Part shown: positions 60,369 through 64,000 of the stretch, one piece after another | How positions within the stretch are numbered: position 1 is the stretch's first letter | Layout of the letters: every line of letters begins with the position of its first letter | Assembly: GCA_003213115.1 (NCBI GenBank) | Contig: QCNU01000003.1 | Location: 34,993-98,992, forward strand | DNA length: 64,000 nt | From: Pelagibacteraceae bacterium AG-426-L23 | GTDB taxonomy: Bacteria; Pseudomonadota; Alphaproteobacteria; Pelagibacterales; Pelagibacteraceae | Direction: 5' to 3' | The notes under the pieces: model-generated | Database searches by the model: none | The model's input: only the letters and a program-made list of their open reading frames with translations | What the model was told of the DNA's origin: nothing | Position numbers and translations under genes: made by a program

Positions 60369-61445
60369 ATGCAGAATAACCAAGCTATTCCATTTAATAA
60401 AGAAAATTTTAGGCAGATATTTTCAAAAGAATTCTTAATAGTGATATTGATTTCTATTCCAGCGGCATTATTAGCGGATTATTTCAATATACCCTTAGCT
60501 TGGTTTTTAGGACCAATGATAATTACTTCTATTTTAACTTTGGGAGGTATTAAAACAAAAATGCCCAAATTAATTTTAAGCTCAACATTAATTATTCTCG
60601 GACTTTATATAGGAAATTATATTGATGAAAATTTATTTAATCAAATTGATCAGTGGTTTTGGACTTCTTTAATAATGTTGGGTTACATTATAATAAGTGT
60701 TTTGTTAGTTTCAAAATATTTAGAGAAATATTCAAACTACGATAAGAAAACATCAATTTTTTCTGCAGCACCGGGTGCTTTGGGACCGTTAATGATTTTG
60801 GCTGAAGATGAAAAATCTGATTTAAGTCGAGTGGCTACCTCACATTTAATTAGATTAATTATAATAATTACAATTTTTCCTTTCATTGTAAACAGCTTTT
60901 ATAATACTGAGGATATAAAAGTTGCTGAAACGATTATTCAAGATCAAAATATTATTGAGCTTTTGTTATTAATTTTAGTTTCAATAATTTTGATTTTAAT
61001 CTTTGATAAATTAAAAATTCCTGCAGCTTTATTAGCAGGTACCTTAGTTGCTAGTGGTTTTTTGCAAATTATTGATGTAGCCTCGTACAAACTTTCTCCT
61101 AATATTATTGATTTCTCTCTACTTATACTTGGTTCATCCGTAGGGTGCAGGTTTGCAGATAAAACTTTTCCGGAAATAGCAAAAAATGCTCTTCATAGTT
61201 TTGTTGCAACATTTATTCTGGTTTTATTGGGATTAGCTGCTGCATTTATTGCAAGTTTAATTATAGATAAAAATTTTTATACTTTGCTTTTGTCATATTG
61301 TCCTGGTGGAATTTATGAAGTTGCTGTTATTGCAATTTTTTTTGATCTTGATCCAGAGTTTGTTTCGTTTCATCATATAATTAGGCTTTTGTTAATTCTT
61401 TTCATTGTTCCAATTATCTTAAAAATAATACAAAGAAAAAATTAA
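60369..61445 (+). CDS. AbrB-family membrane protein
   Basis: LLADYFNIPLAWFLGPMIITSILTLGG; AAPGALGPLMILAED; SYCPGGIYEVAVIAI. Confidence 0.88.
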   Translation: MQNNQAIPFNKENFRQIFSKEFLIVILISIPAALLADYFNIPLAWFLGPMIITSILTLGGIKTKMPKLILSSTLIILGLYIGNYIDENLFNQIDQWFWTSLIMLGYIIISVLLVSKYLEKYSNYDKKTSIFSAAPGALGPLMILAEDEKSDLSRVATSHLIRLIIIITIFPFIVNSFYNTEDIKVAETIIQDQNIIELLLLILVSIILILIFDKLKIPAALLAGTLVASGFLQIIDVASYKLSPNIIDFSLLILGSSVGCRFADKTFPEIAKNALHSFVATFILVLLGLAAAFIASLIIDKNFYTLLLSYCPGGIYEVAVIAIFFDLDPEFVSFHHIIRLLLILFIVPIILKIIQRKN

Positions 61446-62941
61446 TTTTTTTGGAAAAAACTTTTATAAATTTGCCAACCGACAATAATTGCAATTGATA
61501 CCATTATACATAAAGTAAGTGGTCTATCCCATAAAAATGACCACGAACCGTCACTTATAAGCAGTGATCTTCTTAAATTTTCTTCCATTAACCCGCCTAA
61601 AACAAATGCTAGAATTAAAGGAGGCATTGGAAATTCATATAATCTTAATATTGTTGAAAAAACTGCAATTCCAATCATTAAATAAATATCAAAATTATTA
61701 AATGACATTAGATAAATTCCGGTTACTGAAAAAAATAAAATCAGAGGAATCAAAAATGCCCTTGGTACTGCAAGAATTCTAGCTATGTAAGGAATTAATG
61801 GTAGGTTTAAAATTAATAGAATTACCATACCAATGTACATGGACATAATCACTGACCAGAAAATTTCAGGATTAGTTTGGTAAAGCCTAGGTCCAGGTTG
61901 AATTCCGAAACCTAGTAAAGCGCCGAGCATTACAGCAGTAGTTCCACTTCCTGGAATACCGAGCGTTAACAAAGGAACGAAAGAACCTGAACAAGCGGCA
62001 TTGTTAGCGGTCTCTGGTGCAGATAGTCCATTGACACTGCCTTTGCCAAATTTTAATTTTTCTTCATCCTTTACAAAATTTCTCTCCATTCCATAAGCTA
62101 AGAATGAAGCTATAGTAGAGCCAGCCCCAGGCAAAACTCCGATAATAAATCCTATAATTGACGATCTTGGTATTGTAGTTACCATTTTTTTTGTTTCTTC
62201 TTTATCAAGCTTTATTGATCCAAGTTTTGATAATGAAATTTGTTTTGCAGCTTGAGTTGGGTCACTTCCTTTAAAAATAATTGTTAAGGCTTCGCTCATT
62301 GCAAATGTTGCCATTACAACAAGAACGAAACTAATTCCGTCTGCTAAATTCATGTTGTTAAAAACAAATCGCGGAATATCAGATAAAGTGTCTTGACCAA
62401 CAGAAGCTAACATTAATCCAAGAACAACCATCATCATTGCTTTTAGAAAATGACCTTTTGCCGAAAATGCTGATACAGCTGTTAAACCCAATATCATCAA
62501 TCCAAAATAATCTGGTGATCTAAAAGCCAAACTCACTTTTGATAAGCTTGGTGCGGCAAATAATAAAAAAATTGCAGCAATTGTTCCTCCAGCAAATGAA
62601 CTATAGGCTGCTATTGCTAACGCTTTACCTGCCTTACCTTGCTGAGCCATAGGGTAACCATCAAATGATGTTGCAACAGTTCCAGGAACACCAGGAGCAT
62701 TAATCAAAATTGAAGATGTTGAGCCACCAAAAACAGCACCATAGTAAACACCCGCCATCAATATTAAACCAGTAGATGGTTCAAACCCATATGTAATTGG
62801 TATCATTAAAGCTATTGCAGTCATTGGACCTAAGCCGGGTAGCATTCCAATTATAGTTCCTGCAAAGCAACCTATCATCACCATTAAAATATTCTTAAAT
62901 GATAAAGCTGTATTTAAACCGATAAGTATTCCTTCAATCAT
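61442..62941 (-). CDS. tctA: Tripartite tricarboxylate transporter large permease TctA
   Basis: GCFAGTIIGMLPGLGPMTAIALMIPITYGFEPSTGLILMAGVYYGAVFGGSTSSILINAPG. Confidence 0.97.
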   Translation of the reverse strand: MIEGILIGLNTALSFKNILMVMIGCFAGTIIGMLPGLGPMTAIALMIPITYGFEPSTGLILMAGVYYGAVFGGSTSSILINAPGVPGTVATSFDGYPMAQQGKAGKALAIAAYSSFAGGTIAAIFLLFAAPSLSKVSLAFRSPDYFGLMILGLTAVSAFSAKGHFLKAMMMVVLGLMLASVGQDTLSDIPRFVFNNMNLADGISFVLVVMATFAMSEALTIIFKGSDPTQAAKQISLSKLGSIKLDKEETKKMVTTIPRSSIIGFIIGVLPGAGSTIASFLAYGMERNFVKDEEKLKFGKGSVNGLSAPETANNAACSGSFVPLLTLGIPGSGTTAVMLGALLGFGIQPGPRLYQTNPEIFWSVIMSMYIGMVILLILNLPLIPYIARILAVPRAFLIPLILFFSVTGIYLMSFNNFDIYLMIGIAVFSTILRLYEFPMPPLILAFVLGGLMEENLRRSLLISDGSWSFLWDRPLTLCIMVSIAIIVGWQIYKSFFQKN

Positions 62942-63408
62942 CCTATTATTCCTAAATATTTTAAAAATGGATCACGTAAATAAATGTCTAATAAGCCATG
63001 TAAAAGAAACATAAAAATAGCAACAAACGGAAAAGATAGAGTAAAAACCCAAAACCATCTTTTTTCACCTAGTGTGATATAAGATAAAACTAAAAAAAAT
63101 GAAGTAGACAAGAAATATCCCGCTTTCAAAATGGTTATGCCATAAATAATCATTAAAATTACCAAAGTGATTGTTTTTCTATAATCTAAAACTGAAAGAT
63201 TAACGTTGGATGGCTTTTTCTCAGGCAAAACTATATAAAGCCCAGAAAAAAATAAACCTGTATACCCTAAATAAATTGGAAATGTTTTTGCATTGAATGG
63301 TGCATTTTCGTCAAAAGAAAAAACTCTTATTTGGTAAGCGTAATATAAATAGAGTCCTGAAAAAATAAAGAAGAGCAGTGAAATAATCTTTACTGGACTA
63401 ATTCTCAC
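62938..63408 (-). CDS. tctB: Tripartite tricarboxylate transporter small permease TctB
   Basis: 156 aa 4-TM, overlaps tctA start. Confidence 0.88.
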   Translation of the reverse strand: MRISPVKIISLLFFIFSGLYLYYAYQIRVFSFDENAPFNAKTFPIYLGYTGLFFSGLYIVLPEKKPSNVNLSVLDYRKTITLVILMIIYGITILKAGYFLSTSFFLVLSYITLGEKRWFWVFTLSFPFVAIFMFLLHGLLDIYLRDPFLKYLGIIG

Positions 63409-63432
63409 TGCTCCTCCAATTTATTTAAGTAA

Positions 63433-64000
63433 TTAAATTACTCCAAGCTTTTTCATTAAAGCTGTCATCTCTTTGGTTTGTGTTTTTAAAAATTTCACAA
63501 ACTTTTTGTCTGGGTTATAAATATTCACCCAAGCATTTCTTTTTCTAACAGCTTCCCACTCTGGAGTTTTTTGAACATCACCCAACATTTTAGCAATTTT
63601 CTTTTTGTCTGCACTGCTCATATTTGGTGGACCAAAGAATCCTCTCCAGTTTACGAACTGAACGTCAAAGCCTTGTTCTTTTAAAGTAGGTACCTCAGGT
63701 GCGTCTGAAACTCTTTTTGGTGCAGTGATACCAATAATTCTTACTTGATCTCTTGCGCCCATTACTTCTCCCAAACCAGTTGAAAGAATTTGAGTTTCAC
63801 CTGAAAGTAAACCTGCTAATGCTTTTCCTCCAGCATCGTACGGTACATAAACAACTTTATTTGGATCTGCTCCTGCTTCTTGGAATGCAAGTGCACCAAT
63901 TAAATGGTCCATGCTTCCTCTTACAGAACCACCCGCCATCTTAACAGATTTTGGATTTGATTTGTAAGCAGCAACAACGTCTTTAAAGTTTTTGTAAGGT
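63433..64000 (-). CDS. tctC: Tripartite tricarboxylate transporter substrate-binding protein TctC, N-terminus beyond window
   Basis: Frame stays open past the track Met to the edge: ..YKNFKDVVAAYKSNPKSVKMAGGSVRGSMDHLIGALAFQEAGADPNKVVYVPYDAGGKALAGLLSGE. Confidence 0.94.
   Translation of the reverse strand, partial: PYKNFKDVVAAYKSNPKSVKMAGGSVRGSMDHLIGALAFQEAGADPNKVVYVPYDAGGKALAGLLSGETQILSTGLGEVMGARDQVRIIGITAPKRVSDAPEVPTLKEQGFDVQFVNWRGFFGPPNMSSADKKKIAKMLGDVQKTPEWEAVRKRNAWVNIYNPDKKFVKFLKTQTKEMTALMKKLGVI

Noticed and set aside
1-64000. CRISPR arrays, prophage, transposases, toxin-antitoxin or defence islands
   Set aside because: No regularly spaced repeats, integrases, transposases or phage structural proteins were found; gene content is metabolic and transport.

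Overview
AT-rich, gene-dense bacterial chromosome segment. Protein content, tiny intergenic gaps and gene repertoire strongly suggest a SAR11/Pelagibacterales-type marine alphaproteobacterium (taxonomy is inference). There is no prophage, IS element, CRISPR array, rRNA or recognisable tRNA. Main modules, left to right: (i) a carbamoyltransferase / methyltransferase / DUF5989 / SxtJ cluster at the left edge; (ii) a sulfonate-to-sulfate module (xsc, suyAB, TauE-like exporter, aprA-aprB-aprM) with a CADD-like di-iron protein, a small HEGH-motif adenylyltransferase and uncharacterised small proteins; (iii) housekeeping genes (mnmA, cysQ, recX, amtB, HU, rseP, acuI-like, folE, hisI); (iv) a CFA-synthase/DUF1365/FAD amine oxidase/DUF3833/SDR lipid-modification cluster next to tspO; (v) gcvTHP behind a tandem glycine riboswitch; (vi) pxpABC 5-oxoprolinase; (vii) TRAP, Liv ABC and tripartite tricarboxylate transporters; (viii) acnA-prpD. 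Features missing from the ORF track that I read by eye: the edge-truncated carbamoyltransferase and TctC, a 50-aa DUF5989 protein, a 27-aa hyper-basic peptide with a strong Shine-Dalgarno, three other small proteins, a probable ~180-nt structured ncRNA at 15674-15852, the glycine riboswitch, and several hairpin terminators. One hairpin abuts the dctQ start codon. All family names come from reading the sequences; no database search was run.
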